A stretch of 64,000 bases of DNA, from the NCBI GenBank assembly GCA_023548195.1, contig JAJHZJ010000061.1, positions 4,484,297 through 4,548,296 on the forward strand. Direction: 5' to 3'. How positions within the stretch are numbered: the first letter of the stretch is position 1; each line of letters begins with the position of its first letter. A program made the position numbers and the translations under genes. The notes beneath the pieces were generated by a model, which was not told the DNA's origin, made no database searches, and saw only the letters and a list, made by a program, of their open reading frames with translations. Below are positions 11,040-23,600 of the stretch, piece by piece. The stretch is from Bettongia penicillata ogilbyi (Eukaryota; Chordata; Mammalia; Diprotodontia; Potoroidae).

Positions 11040-11165
11040 ATCAGCCCATTGGTATTAGGGGTGGCGGAAAGTGATTTGAATGAATAAGAAAATAAGCATG
11101 GTCTGGCAGCTCCTATGGCAGTGGTCTCCAAAATGGGCCATGACCTGAGCCCAAGGCATGCGTGA
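11040..11165. other. Unassigned, with hAT-like terminus
   Basis: 'cagtggtctccaaaatgggc' near 11119 resembles a hAT terminal repeat, but no matching second end was found. Confidence 0.3.
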
Positions 11166-11174
11166 TCAACTGAG

Positions 11175-12500
11175 AGGTAAAAGTAAGTCAGTCAATAAAC
11201 ATTACTAAATATCTGCTATGTGCACTATGCTTTGAACACAGACAGAGACAAAAGACAGCTTCTGCCTTCAAGGAGCTCACGATTGCATGGGGGAGACAAC
11301 CAGAAAACAAATATACACAAACAAGCTTTATACAGGATAAACTGGAAATAACTAAAAGGGGAAGGATGCTGGAAAAGAAGGATTAGGAAAGACATCCTAA
11401 AAAAGATGGGATTTTAGTTAGGACTTAAAGGAAGCCAGGAGGCAGATGTGAAGAGAAATAGAATTTAGGACATGGGGGGCAGCTGGAGAATTGATAGACA
11501 GACTGCGGTTTGTGGAATGAGTAGGACACCGAGGTAAGTGCGCCAAAGAGTATGTGATGGGGAGTAAGGTGTGAGAAGACTGGAAAAGGGGGAGGGGGGC
11601 TAGGTTATAGAGGACTTTGAGTGCCAAACCTAGGATTTTGTATTTGATCCTGAAGAAACTGGAATTTATTGAGTATAAGGCAGGAGATGACACATTCAGA
11701 ACTGAGCTTTAGGGAAATGACTTTAGTGGCTGAATGGAGGATGGATTAGAATAAGGAGAAACTTGAGATAAGCAGACCCACCATCCTGCTATTGTAATTA
11801 TCCAGATGTGAGGCCTTGAGGGCCTATACCAGAGTGGTGGCAGTGTCAAAGGAGATAAAGGGGTCTATTTGGGAGATGTTTCAAAGATGAAATGACAGGC
11901 CTTGGCTGCAACTTGAATACTGCAGAATCCAGGATGACTCTTTGGTTGTTAACCTGAAGTACTGGGAGAACGGTGGTTCACTCTATAGTAATAGTAAAGT
12001 TAGTAGGTAGGAAGAATTTAGGGGGAAAGATAAGGAGTTCAGTTTTGGATATGTTAAGCTTAAAATGACTGCCGGATATCCAGTTTGATATGTGTTAAAG
12101 GCAATTGATATGCAAGGTTGAAGGTCAGCAGAAAGGATAAGACAGGATAGGTAGATTTGAGAATCATTAGCATATCAAGAATAATTAAATCCATGGGAAC
12201 TGACATGAAAAGAAGCAATATAGACAGAAAAGCAAAGAGAAACTAGTACAGTTAGAGGGCAAAATATAGATGAGGATTTAGCAAAGGATAATGAGAAGGA
12301 ATGGTCACATAGGTAGGGGAACCAGAGAAGAGTCATGTCCTGAAAACCTATTAAGTATCAGATAGAAGAAGGTGATCAATATGATTAAAGGTTGCAAAGA
12401 GGTCAAGGAGAAGGAGGCTTGAGAAAAGGCCATAGTTTGGGGAATTCAAACATCACTGGTAAATTGGGTGGAAGAGATTTGGTGGAATGAAGAGGTCAGA
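11175..12500 (-). mobile_element. L2 LINE, antisense (ORF2 3' half and tail)
   Basis: On the plus strand the order is the complement of L2. The tail comes first ('caaggagctcacgattgcat'). The ORF2 C-terminus follows ('gggctaggttatagaggact', 'tgtatttgatcctgaag'), then 'tattgtaattatccagatgt' and 'aggatgactctttggttgtt', and upstream L2 lies beyond. A 91-codon minus-strand frame (11418-11693) retains an L2-like segment, 'FRIKYKILGLALKVLYNLAP'. The copy is inactive and has no RT core. Confidence 0.75.
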
Positions 12501-13285
12501 AGCATCCCTCCTCCTCCCCAGGAGGCTAAAGATTAGGCTAGAAACAAATGCCCAGGCTCTTCCGGTCAGATGGGAGGCCCTATCTTACTACCCCTCTTCC
12601 CTCCAAAACAATGCGGCAGGAGATAAATCAAACTTGGACTGAAGGAAATGGAAGTCTTTCTCCCTACAAACTTTTCTCTTCCTCTTCCCTCAAGGGACAG
12701 ATGCAGCAGGAGATGAAAGGCCTTAGATCCAAGGAATGGTTGCTTCTCTTTGCACTGGAGGCTCTCTACATCATGGTTGGGAGGTGAAGCTGGCAGCAGG
12801 AAGTGGAAGTTGCCTTGTGCTGGCACAAGTGGAAGTCACTTTCTCCTCTGGAATTATATGGGTCCAGTGGCCTTTGATGCAGTGGGAGACCTTGGTCTTT
12901 CTAAGCTGAGGTCTTCAACAGGTCTCAGTTTGACTGAGGCAAGGGTGATTAAGGATAGGTAAGAAATGAGACAAAGAATGGCCTCTTTTACTTAGTAAAA
13001 AAAAAAAATCTATCTGGGAGGGGAAGACCCTCAGGGTTTCTGGCCAAAACAGAAACAACTGCTATCTACTTTCACTCAGGGCCATCAGGACCCAAACAAT
13101 GACCAATTGAACTTGAACTGGGACTGCACACATGGCATCAACTACACTAGTGTTACTGGGAAAATCAACACACATACCCCCAACCCTACACTCCAAGAGT
13201 GTGGTGAATGAGTAAGGGCCCTGCCCCTCCTTGTTCTCCTGGGAGGGAGAGAGGAATATTTGTGTGTGAGAGGGAGAAGGCATGG
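12501..13285. other. Unassigned sequence with an 89-bp imperfect duplication
   Basis: 'ctcttccctccaaaacaatg' plus 'cggcaggagataaatc' near 12594-12629 is echoed near 12682-12718 by 'ctcttccctcaagggacaga' plus 'cagcaggagatgaaag'. Overlapping frames of 79 and 86 codons on opposite strands result from the low stop density of this GC-richer patch and show no domain. Confidence 0.45.
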
Positions 13286-13289
13286 ATAG

Positions 13290-13515
13290 GCTGCATCCCA
13301 GTCATTGTTACCTTTCCCTCCAAACTCACAACTCTTCCAAATTTTTCTGTTACTCTAAAAAGCACCAATCTCCTGCCAGTCACCTAGGCTATCACTCAGA
13401 TTTTCAGTCTCACTTTGCCCACATCATTTAATTAGTTACCAAGTTTTGTCATTTCTACCTCTACCTTCTATTCTCCACTCTCCTAAGCTAAGCTTAACAT
13501 TTTTGCCTCCTTTTC
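13290..13515 (+). mobile_element. L2 LINE fragment
   Basis: 'gcaccaatctcctgccagtc', 'atttaattagttaccaagtt' and 'ttgtcatttctacctctacc' match the part of L2 ORF2 3' of the RT, in sense orientation. Confidence 0.65.
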
Positions 13516-13697
13516 TGTCCTGTTAAAAGTGCCCCTGCACTCCCCCGCAAAAACTAAAGCTGTATAATTTAGACATGGATCAGATATTTTCTATGCAATG
13601 CCTTCTTTATTTTGGCCTTTCTTTCCATTGCCATTGACATGATCATCATCCAATGTACCACTTTAGTTTCAGAATGCCCCAAACCATGATGTTCTCT

Positions 13698-13945
13698 TAT
13701 TTTTTGTTGTTCTTTGATCATTTCTGACTCTTTTTTCATGACCCCATTTAGGGTTTTCTTGGCAAAGATACTGCAGTAGTTTGCCATTTCCTTCTTCAGC
13801 TTATTTTACAGATGAGGAAACTGAAGCCAACAGGGCTAAGTGACTTGCCTAGAGTCACACAACTAGTAAGTTTTCTGAGGCTATATTTGACTTCAGGTTT
13901 TACTGATTCCAGGTCCAGTGTTCTATCCACCACGACACCTTGCAC
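13698..13945 (-). mobile_element. WSINE/Mar1-like SINE, full length
   Basis: It starts 'ttgttgttctttgatcattt' and passes 'gggttttcttggcaaagata', 'gatgaggaaactgaagccaa' and 'tgacttgcctagagtcacac'. It ends 'tctatccaccacgacacctt', the complement of the tRNA-like head. Confidence 0.9.
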
Positions 13946-15430
13946 AGGTAAAATAGCATAGTGGACAGGCCATTTGACTGGGTATCAGGAAACTGTTCTT
14001 CCTGGAATGCCAGTTACTTAGTACATCTCTGCTGTGGGAGGCACTAGGAGAGATTGGGAAATAAACAAGATGCCTTGCCCTCATGGAACTTACAGTGTCA
14101 CAAGGAAAATTCAATTTACATTTACTGATGTCTTGCTACATTCCAGGCATTGGTGAATCATAATTATATTAAATTTAAACTTTATTGGGGGGAGAAAGGT
14201 GAGATGCATATAATGAAAGCATAGACCAGTAAGAATTTCTGGACCCAAATAAATCATTCCAGGAAACCATTTCTCCTTCTACTATCATAGAGTAGTAAAG
14301 CAAAAAGGAATGCTTTGATGAACACACCTTTACATTTTTGAGCTAGTTGTTCATTTTATAAACAAAAATGAGAACATTTTCAATCCATCAAACAACACAC
14401 AAGTATTAGAGTCATATTTTAGTCTGCCTTCCATACACAGTGACCCATTTCACAGTTATTGATGTACTTTGTTGAAATTTCTTGCCTCCTCAAAAAGTAC
14501 TTAGAAGCAGTTATTCATGACTTTTTCTAGGCAGTCATTGAAACGGGGTTTTTTTGTTTGTTTTTGACCAATGGATGTGAAATAAAATATGAAAGGCATG
14601 AAAAAAGAATTAATTCTATTATATGTCTATTAAAGTTGAATCAAAAGCTAGAATACCTCCATGAGCAGAAGGTTTAATCAGCTCCCCAACTTCACTCTTC
14701 TAGATGAAATGTGAAAGATATATGATTTTGTAGGTATGGCAACTCCCTTTACCTGTAAGGTTACAGTATGTATATAACTTACAGTCTTATTAAGTTTAAA
14801 TGACATACCATGATTCCCTCAGAGCAAGTTAGTGTGAGTTCAGTTTTCTATATGTTATGTTGCACAATATCCAACTAATACTATTTCAATTCTTTTTTAT
14901 CTGAACCTTTGGTTTCATTCATGTAAGAAGCTCTATGGTGAGAAAACTCCTTCTATTAATGCAGAGCTTATCTTAAAGTGTTGCCTGAGACACTGAGATG
15001 TCAAGTGATTTGCCTAGAATCATGTGTCACAGTGGGGACCCTAGTAAAGGCCAACTTTATCCACTAGAGCATACTCCCTCCTGTTTCAAAACAGTGTAAT
15101 AAAAGTGGAAAGATACTATAGACTGGATGGTAAAACTCAAACAAGAATTGTTCAATAACAACAGCAGCTGTTATCCTGGAGTAGTATGATTTCTTACAAG
15201 AATTTCTTACAAGTTATATCTGCCTTAAAAATACAATTTTATTGTGACTACTTTTGTGCTATATTTGACACTACTATACATTGAAATTGTAGTGGATGTA
15301 TGTGATTTGAAGTTTCCTTTGAAAATTAAGGTCCAAGAGCTAAGAACAAAGTGCTGCTGTTCACCTGTCACATTTTTTACTAGTACAATTTAAATTGTAC
15401 CAGAGGAAGAGGCTTATAATGAACAATATA
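13946..15430. other. Largely unassigned sequence
   Basis: 13946-14110 may contain a degraded SINE head ('aaatagcatagtggacaggc'). 14935-15080 has an antisense SINE-like patch ('caagtgatttgcctagaatc'). 15188-15215 has a short tandem, 'atttcttacaaga'/'atttcttacaagt'. Otherwise nothing was recognised. Confidence 0.4.
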
Positions 15431-15434
15431 TAGT

Positions 15435-15700
15435 GTTAGGAGTCAGGGATCCTGGACCTTAGCTCCAGTTCTGCCATACAGATAGCCGTAAGCAAGCTAT
15501 ATAATCTTTCTGGGTCTCAGTTCTCTTGTCTGTTTATATAAGAAGTAGTGTTCAGCCATGGAAAGAGCTCTGGACCTATATAAGGAGACAGGATAAAATC
15601 CTGGTTCAGACCTGTGATGACAAGCAAAATAGGATTTTTTGCTGTTTTTTTTTTTAGTATAATCAAGTGCCTCTGACTGAATCTTGCCTTTATCAATCAA
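15435..15700 (+). mobile_element. CORE-SINE fragments, degraded
   Basis: 'ggagtcagggatcctggacc', 'cttagctccagttctgccat' and 'tctgggtctcagttctcttg' follow MIR order. A second partial head, 'gttcagccatggaaagagct', follows at 15550. Confidence 0.55.
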
Positions 15701-15769
15701 GAGTCTTTAGTAGGAGTAAAGTACAGAAATAAGAGTTTTTTAAACTAGAAACAGTATATGTATTTGTAT

Positions 15770-16310
15770 TGTTAATTATTTTAATGTGATTAAAGATCTT
15801 CCCCACCCATTAATGGGCCTACCCATTAAGGGGAATTTGATTAGGGAAGATTTGTGGGAAGGCCTAAGCCTTTTTGTTAATGAGGCACTGGTTCTCAAGT
15901 GTTATGATGCCCTCTAGTTCCAAAAAAGGTATAAATACTCTGAGCTGAGGATTTACTTTGGAACTTACTGGAAGTGTTTGTTTGGCTTTGGGACTCTGGG
16001 AAGCCACTAAGGAGCCCCCAGATTTGGAAAACCCAGATGGTGGTGCTTCTCTTCCTGACAACTATGGTCCGACAGTTGGACATGTCTGTTGATGGTCAGG
16101 TAGAGGAAGCCATGTCTGTCGATTTTTCTTTTCTCTAAATTTTCTTTGAAGTTCAGGGTGCTGACTCCCCTGAACTAGGTGGATGACATATGTGCTTGGT
16201 TAAAGTTATTGCTAACCCCTCAAAAGTTGCCTTTCCTTTTATGAATGCAGCTCTAAGAATCTGTGACAGCAGACCCCCTGTGTAGGTTGAGGTGTTTACT
16301 GATACAAGAC
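15770..16310 (+). mobile_element. LTR-like segment with TATA box
   Basis: A TATA box (TATAAATA, 15930-15937) sits about 150 bp into a segment with unusually even base composition and no coding frame. Its upstream part holds an inverted repeat ('gatcttccc' near 15795 with 'gggaagat' near 15844) and the near-palindrome 'cccattaatgggcctaccca'. Layout and length suggest a MaLR/ERVL-class LTR, but the boundaries and family are inferred. Confidence 0.35.
15930..15937 (+). promoter_or_regulatory. TATA box of LTR-like segment
   Basis: TATAAATA is followed by 'ctctgagctgagg'. It is a consensus TATA element in an otherwise TATA-poor stretch and would position a start near 15960 if active. Confidence 0.4.
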
Positions 16311-16314
16311 CTTA

Positions 16315-16620
16315 GTTGTGTATCTATGGGAAGGGACTTAACTTCTCTGGGTCTGTTTCTTCAGGTAAAATAAGGTATGCAGACTTGCACCTCAGAATCC
16401 TATGAACAGAAGACATCCAAAGTCCCTTTGGATACTATCATCCATTTACATTGTTGACTGGAAAACTAAGTGAAAGTAACAGGTAGTTTTACATTTTGAA
16501 CGGTGAATTAGCAAGACATGAGTCCCAATCCTGTCTCTGACACAACAGTTATACAACCTTAAGCAAGTCCCCCTATCTCTCAATGTTTTGGGCAATTCTT
16601 ATGACTGAAAGTTTCAAAGC
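16315..16620 (+). mobile_element. CORE-SINE fragments, degraded
   Basis: 'gggacttaacttctctgggt' with 'ttcttcaggtaaaataaggt' (16330-16375), and 'gagtcccaatcctgtctctg' with 'ccttaagcaagtccccctat' (16520-16580), resemble MIR cores. No complete copy is present. Confidence 0.45.
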
Positions 16621-17425
16621 AAGTATTATGCCCATATTGGTAGAGCGTGTTTCCTCACTGGAAGCCCTCTTTGCCTCCAAAATCACAAGTTCTTTTTTTC
16701 TGTCTAGGCTTGTGGGATATCTTTGTTTTTTTGTGAACATTGAAGTGTAGATTTCCCTTTATGGTTAGGTTAACAAAAGTATGGAAAGCAGTTCTTCCAA
16801 GGTCAAGCATGAATCATTTGCAGAAGTTCAAGTCTGAAGTTTTCAGCTACTCAAATGAGAGCATAACTTTCTCCTCCACAGGATACAAAATAAAGCTGAA
16901 AATGTTCGTGTATTGTAATGTTGAAACTGAAGTTATGTGTCCAAGTTGGTAACTAAGCAGTCAGTTTTAGAAGGTATGAACAAGGAACTTGACCCATCTA
17001 GCTGTGTTGCATGTGCTCCCAGTAAACAGAGGAATGCCTATTTCCTCTGTCCACCTCCCTCCTACCACTTTTTAGTTTTTCTTTGATATGGGTAAAAGGA
17101 TATACTCTCTATCTTAGTTGGTGTCATCAACAGAGATCACTTTAAAACCCAGGTTTCAAGTAAAAGCTAAGATTTCCTAGTAATAATAAACTGTATTCTC
17201 CACTATAAAGCCCTCCCTCAATACTTCATTGTGGCATGGAGGTGACTGTGGGATCTCAAAGGGAAAACAAGCTCTGACAGGTCATAGTCCCTCTGGAAAG
17301 GCTTTGGGGGCAATGCTAGGGACAGACTGTAATCTGAGGACCAGCTGAATTGAGTTCAGAGGTGTTGATCCCCAATAGGTGGCAAATGTTGTTGGGGTTT
17401 TTTTCTACTCTGAGGATTACCATGA
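16621..17425. other. Unassigned sequence
   Basis: Nothing recognised. The 70-codon frame at 16740-16952 has no protein-like features. Confidence 0.5.
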
Positions 17426-17429
17426 ATTT

Positions 17430-17585
17430 ATGCTGAATCTTGTTTGTACAGTTGTTTATATGTTGTCTCTTCCATAAAACTGAACTCCTTGAAAGCAGAG
17501 GCTCTCTTTTTTCTTTCTTTTTATCCCCAGTGCTTAGAATAGTGCCTGGCACATTGTAGGAGTTTAATAATTTTTTACTGATTAT
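17430..17585 (+). mobile_element. L2-type 3' tail
   Basis: 'gtacagttgtttatatgttg', 'gaactccttgaaagcagagg', 'ccccagtgcttagaatagtg' and 'ggagtttaataattttttac' form a typical sense tail. Confidence 0.75.
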
Positions 17586-17769
17586 AGCAATTTAGAAAAA
17601 TCTGTTTTTATGAAATAAAACAAGCATTTCCATAAAATAATATAATAAAAAGATGGTTGTACATGAAACTGCCCATCTACCATGTATAACTTGCTATTCT
17701 TTTTAAATATACAACAAAGTTACCATGTAAATTTCTTTCCTATATAGGGCACATAGGATTATCATCACC

Positions 17770-17880
17770 ACTTAACATTTTAGAAAACTGAGGCACGCTG
17801 CAGAGGTTTATTACTTTGCCTGAGATCATACAGAAAGTAGAAAATGAATATCTGGGAATATTACCCAGGTGAGGCCCTTC
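17770..17880 (-). mobile_element. CORE-SINE fragment, antisense
   Basis: 'ttttagaaaactgaggcacg' and 'tttgcctgagatcatacaga' are the complement of the MIR core. Confidence 0.6.
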
Positions 17881-19045
17881 ATCATACTGGGTACCCTCCT
17901 CCAGAAACTCAGTGACTTATCAATGTCCTTCTTAAACTATGATGCTGGGAACTGAATGTAATACTCCAAACAAGTCTGAGGAAAAGCAGAGTATTACCTT
18001 CAATTCTTGGGTGCTATGCCACTATAGATTAGTAATTATGTACATTATAAAACTTACACTAAAAATAGACATTTTAAAAGATTCTATGGTGATGGGGGGA
18101 CAGACAGTGGAATGCTGGGGATGGGTGGGGATTTTACTTACACAGTTGCTGTTAGAGGCCTAAGTTGGGTTAGGTTATAGCTTCCAACAGGGCCTATTTC
18201 TAAGGTAATGACTTGGGAGGCTAGTGGGAAAGATTGGAATAGGGCAAAGTTGAAAGAGGTGGGTGATGGAGCATTGAAGGTGGAATGGGATTCACCATAA
18301 CCCCTTGGGCCAGTTCCACAGTTCCCTTGGGCTCATCCCAGAACCCTATTATAAATACCACAGCTCTAAAATAGTGTTTTTAAACTGAGTACTGTGAAAG
18401 TCCAGGGCTCCACAAAGCATCTTTAGGTTTTAGTAAGGATAAAGAATATTATCCTGGTTTTTTGTCTTGTCTAAATTTCCATTATCTCCAGACACCAATT
18501 CAACCTTGGAGTATAAAAGTAAGTATGAAAAATAACCAAGAATTTCCATACCTCCATAAAAATAGAAAACACTTGTTTCAGAAGCCTCTGCCAATATGTG
18601 GAACCCAACATGGTTCTGAATTGGATTTGCCCTTAAGTTATCAGTTTAATCCCATTCTTCCTGAAAGCTGAAATCAAATGAGTAAGATCTCCATATAAAA
18701 GCAGTAACCTCGTGTATAATGCCACTGAGGTTTTAGCTATAGAAGCCCAATTGGCAAGAAGGCCCATCTTCATGACAAGTCACAGGCACAATTATCCTCT
18801 CTGCCCCCAAGGATTCGTGAGTGTTAAAGTCACGAACAGTTCCATTCTAGTCTACCTAATGGGAAAATACTTCCCTATCTCTTTAATTGCTGCATAAACC
18901 CACAGAGATGGGTTAGGGAATACAAGGCTTAGAGCAGAGCATCATCCATTCATGGAACTGCTAATATCACAAGGGCACTAGGAGGGCGTGGAGTTGCTTT
19001 GGGTGGTCTGGGAGAGCATTTCTAGGATCCCAAGGATTCAAAAGA
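17881..19045. other. Unassigned sequence
   Basis: No recognised element. Frames at 17939-18163 and 18462-18671 have no recognised homology. Confidence 0.5.
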
Positions 19046-19049
19046 TCAA

Positions 19050-19240
19050 GGAGAAAATTTGGCTGACCTTTAGAGGGAAATTCCTAACAGTTAGAAATAA
19101 CAGTCCTATTATGCTGTAAACAATCTCCCAGAGGAAGTGGTGGAAGCCCCATCAGCTGAGTCATACAAATCTGGACAGTACAGGGCACTTAATAATGTAC
19201 TTTGGGGAACAATCTTGCATTATAAGGCAAATTACTTCAT
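19050..19240 (+). mobile_element. CR1/L3 LINE 3' end fragment
   Basis: 'gaaattcctaacagttagaa' and 'ctcccagaggaagtggtgga' correspond to the CR1/L3 end in sense orientation (consensus: failure-to-pair block, then 'gaggtggtgg'). Confidence 0.55.
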
Positions 19241-19399
19241 GATTTCCATCTCTTAAAAAAAAAAAAACTCCTTGTGGTGACTTCACATCATGGGTGGTCA
19301 AAATATAGTCAGTGGACAACAATGTAAAGATGAATCAAAAATAAGATGATTTCTGTTATTAAATTTTTTCATTCTTTTCCTTTCCCCTTGCTTGACCTT

Positions 19400-19533
19400 C
19401 ATTTTAATTTTCTTTCCTTCCTTCTTCCTTTCCTTTCTCCTTCCCTTCTCTCCTCTTTCTCTTTCCTTTCTCTCTTCCTCCCTCCCTCCCTTCCTTCCTT
19501 CCTTCCTTCCTTCCTTTCTTCTTTCTTTCTATA
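19400..19533. repeat. (CCTT)n / polypyrimidine tract
   Basis: Pure C/T over more than 100 bp. It is irregular at first, then regular CCTT and CTTT units. The 62-codon Phe/Leu/Pro/Ser-rich frame across it is a repeat artefact. Confidence 0.95.
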
Positions 19534-19634
19534 GAGCTATGATTTAATTGGTATAAGGAGCTCTGTGCAAGAAAACTCCTTTAACCCATGCATATTGATT
19601 TTTCTGGAATTTATAGTCATAATTTCTTCCAGCA

Positions 19635-19745
19635 CTGAGTAACTTGCTCAAAGTCACACAGTCAGTATGTGTCAGACATGGGACTCTGACCCACGTTTAT
19701 CTGACCCTGAAGCCATCTCACTGTCCATTCCACACTACCTGCATC
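19635..19745 (-). mobile_element. CORE-SINE fragment, antisense
   Basis: 'agtaacttgctcaaagtcac' and 'ggactctgacccacgtttat' are the complement of the MIR core. Confidence 0.65.
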
Positions 19746-20590
19746 TAACAGGACTAACATTGCTTGCTCTATTTTCATTTCTAGACTGTCCATAAATTTA
19801 CACTCCTTCCCCCTAAGCACTCACAGTCATCCATTTCCATTCCCTGGAGTTTTCTGTTACCAAGGGTTTTTCTTTATATCTATCAGTCTTAGAGGACATG
19901 TTAATTAAAATACAAAACACACTGACAGCTGGGAATCACACATCACTTATACCTCCTGGTGAAGATGTAGAAAAGAATCTGTCAGGTGCAAACAAATTGC
20001 AGAGAAAGTTTGCCCAGACCCTGACTGCCATTCACAGTTTTTCTCATGTAGGTTTTGGCAACTGCCCATTTTATATTCTTGACAAGAAATTAGCAATTAG
20101 ATTACCTTCAGAATATTTTCTATGTTTCTGTTCCATACAGGGATTTTTAATGTTTGTCATTTGCGGGCAACTTTTAAAATTGCTTTTGAAGCAATTTCCA
20201 AAAAGAAATTTAAAGAAGTCAAACAGCAGTGAACAGAGATCTACTTGCCCTGATTAAAACTGCCACACTGATGGGTAAAAGAAATAACAAAGTCAAAGCA
20301 AGGATGAAGAAGACATTAGGAAGATTATCACCTGGTAGCCAGGCAGACCAGTTTATCATCAACTATTTGCTGAAAGGAAAAGTCTGAATGAAATAAAGAC
20401 AACCTTCCAGGGAAGTAAGAAAAGCCCAGGATAGTTCTTAGCTTAAAGGAGCATATTCTGAAGATCTAGCTCCTCACAGGCCTAACACACTATCTCTCAT
20501 GGCAATGGACTCTCAGGGTGCAAATGGGGTTCTGAAAGGGCATCAATATCCTTCCTAAATATCCATAGCTTGCTAATTAGGAGCAGTGAG
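19746..20590. other. Unassigned sequence with a 119-codon frame
   Basis: The plus-strand frame at 19898-20257 (119 codons) is the longest in the window not explained by repeats. It has a basic C-terminal half and no recognised domain, signal or splice context. It may be chance. Confidence 0.4.

Positions 20591-20591
<1 letters not shown>

Positions 20592-20632
<41 letters not shown>
20592..20632. repeat. (GT)n microsatellite
   Basis: About 20 uninterrupted GT units. Confidence 0.98.
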
Positions 20633-20633
<1 letters not shown>

Positions 20634-20639
20634 TCATCA

Positions 20640-23600
20640 AAGAAAATGATAATGAGACAAAAAAACTTTTGGGATACAACCAAGCCACTCCTTAGGGGAA
20701 ATTGATGAATTTGAAAATAAAATGGAACTTTCAACAAAAGAAAGAATGAACAGACTCATGAATCAGGCATGCAATAAAGGGAAAAAAGAAAACTGGAAAA
20801 GCAACAAATCAAAAAACCCCAAGTAAACATAATACTAGAAATTAAGAGTGCAACAAAATTTAAAGCAAAGCATTTATTGAATTGACCAATAAAACTAGGA
20901 ACTGATTTCATTTCTAAAAAACTAATTAAATAAATTATTAGGTAATGTGATTTTTAAGAAGAGAGGGGAAAACCAAGTTGCTAATATAAAATTGAAAGAA
21001 TTTACCAAAAAATGAAAAAGAAATAAAGAAAATTATTAGAAACTTTCACCTAATTATATATCCACAAAATTGATCATTTAAATAAAACAGGTGAATCTTT
21101 TTAAATGTAAAACAACTAGATTAACAGGAAAAACATGGAGTTCAAGTAATTTATACTCAAGGAAACAAAATGAGCAAGTCACAAATGAATTCCCAAAGAA
21201 GAAATCCCAGACCAGTTGGATTTGCATGTAGTTTTTAATGAATATTCAAATTACAATTCTAGTACTATGTAGACTTTTAAAAATCCTACATGAACCCCAA
21301 GTTTCCTTGTATCATACAAATATGGTCTTCATGCCTAATCCAAGGAGTAACAAATTAGAAGAAAACTATAAACCAATATCATTACTGATTAGTGACATAA
21401 AAATATCAAATTAAATATTATACACTATGACTAGGTGTGATTCATACTAAGAATACAGTTAGTTCAATATTAGGAAAATTATAGACACAATATACCATGC
21501 AACATTTTGAAGTCCTTAAGAGCAGAGATTGTCTTTTGCCTCTTTTTGTATCACCAGCACTTGGCTCAGTGCCTAGCACATAGTAAGCACTTAATAAATT
21601 TTTATTGATTGATTAATTATTAATGACAAAATAAAAACTCACTATCTTACTAGATGTCAAAAAAAACTTATTTAAAAACAGCACTAATTCTTATTTTTTT
21701 AAAACACCTTTAAAAGCATAGGAATAAAGGAGTACTTCTTTAATATGAACAATAAGAGCTACAAAAAATTAAGAGTTAGCATTATCTATAATGGAAATGT
21801 TCTATAGATTTTTCTAATGAGATCAAGGATAAAACAAGGATGAAAATAATCACCACTAGCATTTGACATAACTCTAGAAATGCAAGGTATAGCAATAAAA
21901 CAAGGAAAAGAAATCATAGGAATTTGCCTTGGCAAAGAGTGATCAAAGTTATTGCTTTTTGTGAATGATATAATCAATCTACAGAACCTTAGAGAGTCAC
22001 TAAAAGTTAATTAAAATAATAACTATCAAGGCAGTAGAATGTAAAATAAATCACTTACCTTTCCAAATACTATGAAAAAAAATCTGGTAAGGCTAAATTG
22101 AAAGTTTCTTTCAAAGTGATTATTTATATATTAAATAGCTAGAAGATAACCTACTAAGATATACATTAGAATTAAGTGAATACAATCATAAAACACTCTA
22201 TAGAAATAAAGGTATACTTAAATAATTGGAGAGATACTAAGTGCTTATGATGAGACTATGACAGTAAAATAAAAAAATGAGGATACTACCAAAACTAATT
22301 TACTTGTTTAGTAACATATCAATTCAACTATCAGATTATTAATATGCAAAACTAGATAAAATAATAACAAAATTCATCTGGAAAAACAAAAGGACAAAAA
22401 TTTCAAGAAAAATAATGAAAGAAGAATGGAAAGGAATTGAGCCAAGCTGTTTCAGATTTCAAATTATACTTCAGAGTAGTAACTGTCAAAACTAGGTAGT
22501 CCCTGCTAAAAATAAAGTTCATCAGTGGAACAGATTAATACCAGAAGATCCAGAAATAATCAGAGTAGCATAGTATTCAACAAACTTAAAGATTTCTTTT
22601 AGTGAGTTAATGACAATAAATAAAATACTGGGAAAACTAGAAAGCAATATGGTAAAAATTAGATTTAGAGTAATATTTCACATCATGCACTACAATAAAA
22701 TTCAAATGGATACGTGACCTAGATGTAAATGATTAGAGAAACAGGGAAAGGTAATTTTCAAAACTATGAACAGAGGAAGAGTTCTTGACCAAAACAAAAT
22801 AAAAATAAAGATGCATCAAAGATATGGATATTTTGATATAAAATATATATTTTTAATACATAAAGTTGAAGTATTTTGCACAAATTAAATATATCTTAAA
22901 TAGAAGATTAATATTTAGCTGACAAAAATTCTTGTAGCAAATTTCTCTATTAAAGTTATGATATTCAAAATACAGAGAGAGTAAATTTAAATATGTAAGA
23001 ACAAAAACCATAATCCCCAAATATAAATAAAGAATGCAAACAAGTAGTTATCAAAAGAAAGAAAATAAACTGTCACCAACCATATTTAAAAAAGAAGTCT
23101 AAATCACTAATCATATGAGAAAAGGAAATTAAAACAAATCTGTGGTTCCACCTCATATCTATCAGATTGCCAAATGTATCAAAAAAGGAAAATAACAAAT
23201 GAGAGGGACAGAGGGTTGTGGGGAAAGAGTCACATTATTTTACTTTGGATGATGCTGGGAAATGGTACAATCAATCTGAAAAGCAATATGAAACTATGCT
23301 GAAAAAGTTGCTAAATTTTGTATGCCTTTTGGTCCCAAATGCTACTATATTTTATAGTATGATACAAGGACAAAAGACAAAATAAAGAGGGAAATAACAT
23401 ATCTGCAAAAATATATTAATATTAGTATTTTTTGTTGTAGCAAAGAAATAGGAACCAAGGGATATTTATCAACTGAGGAATATTATTATGCCGTAAGTAA
23501 TGATAAAGGAACAGATTCTGAGAACCTTTGAAGATTTCTATAAACTAACGTAGAATGGAGTAAGAAGAATCAGGAGGAAAATTTATAACTATTTTTATAC

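Noticed and set aside
12548..12826. Overlapping ORFs on both strands
   Set aside because: They lie opposite each other over an imperfectly duplicated segment, which explains the shared lack of stops.
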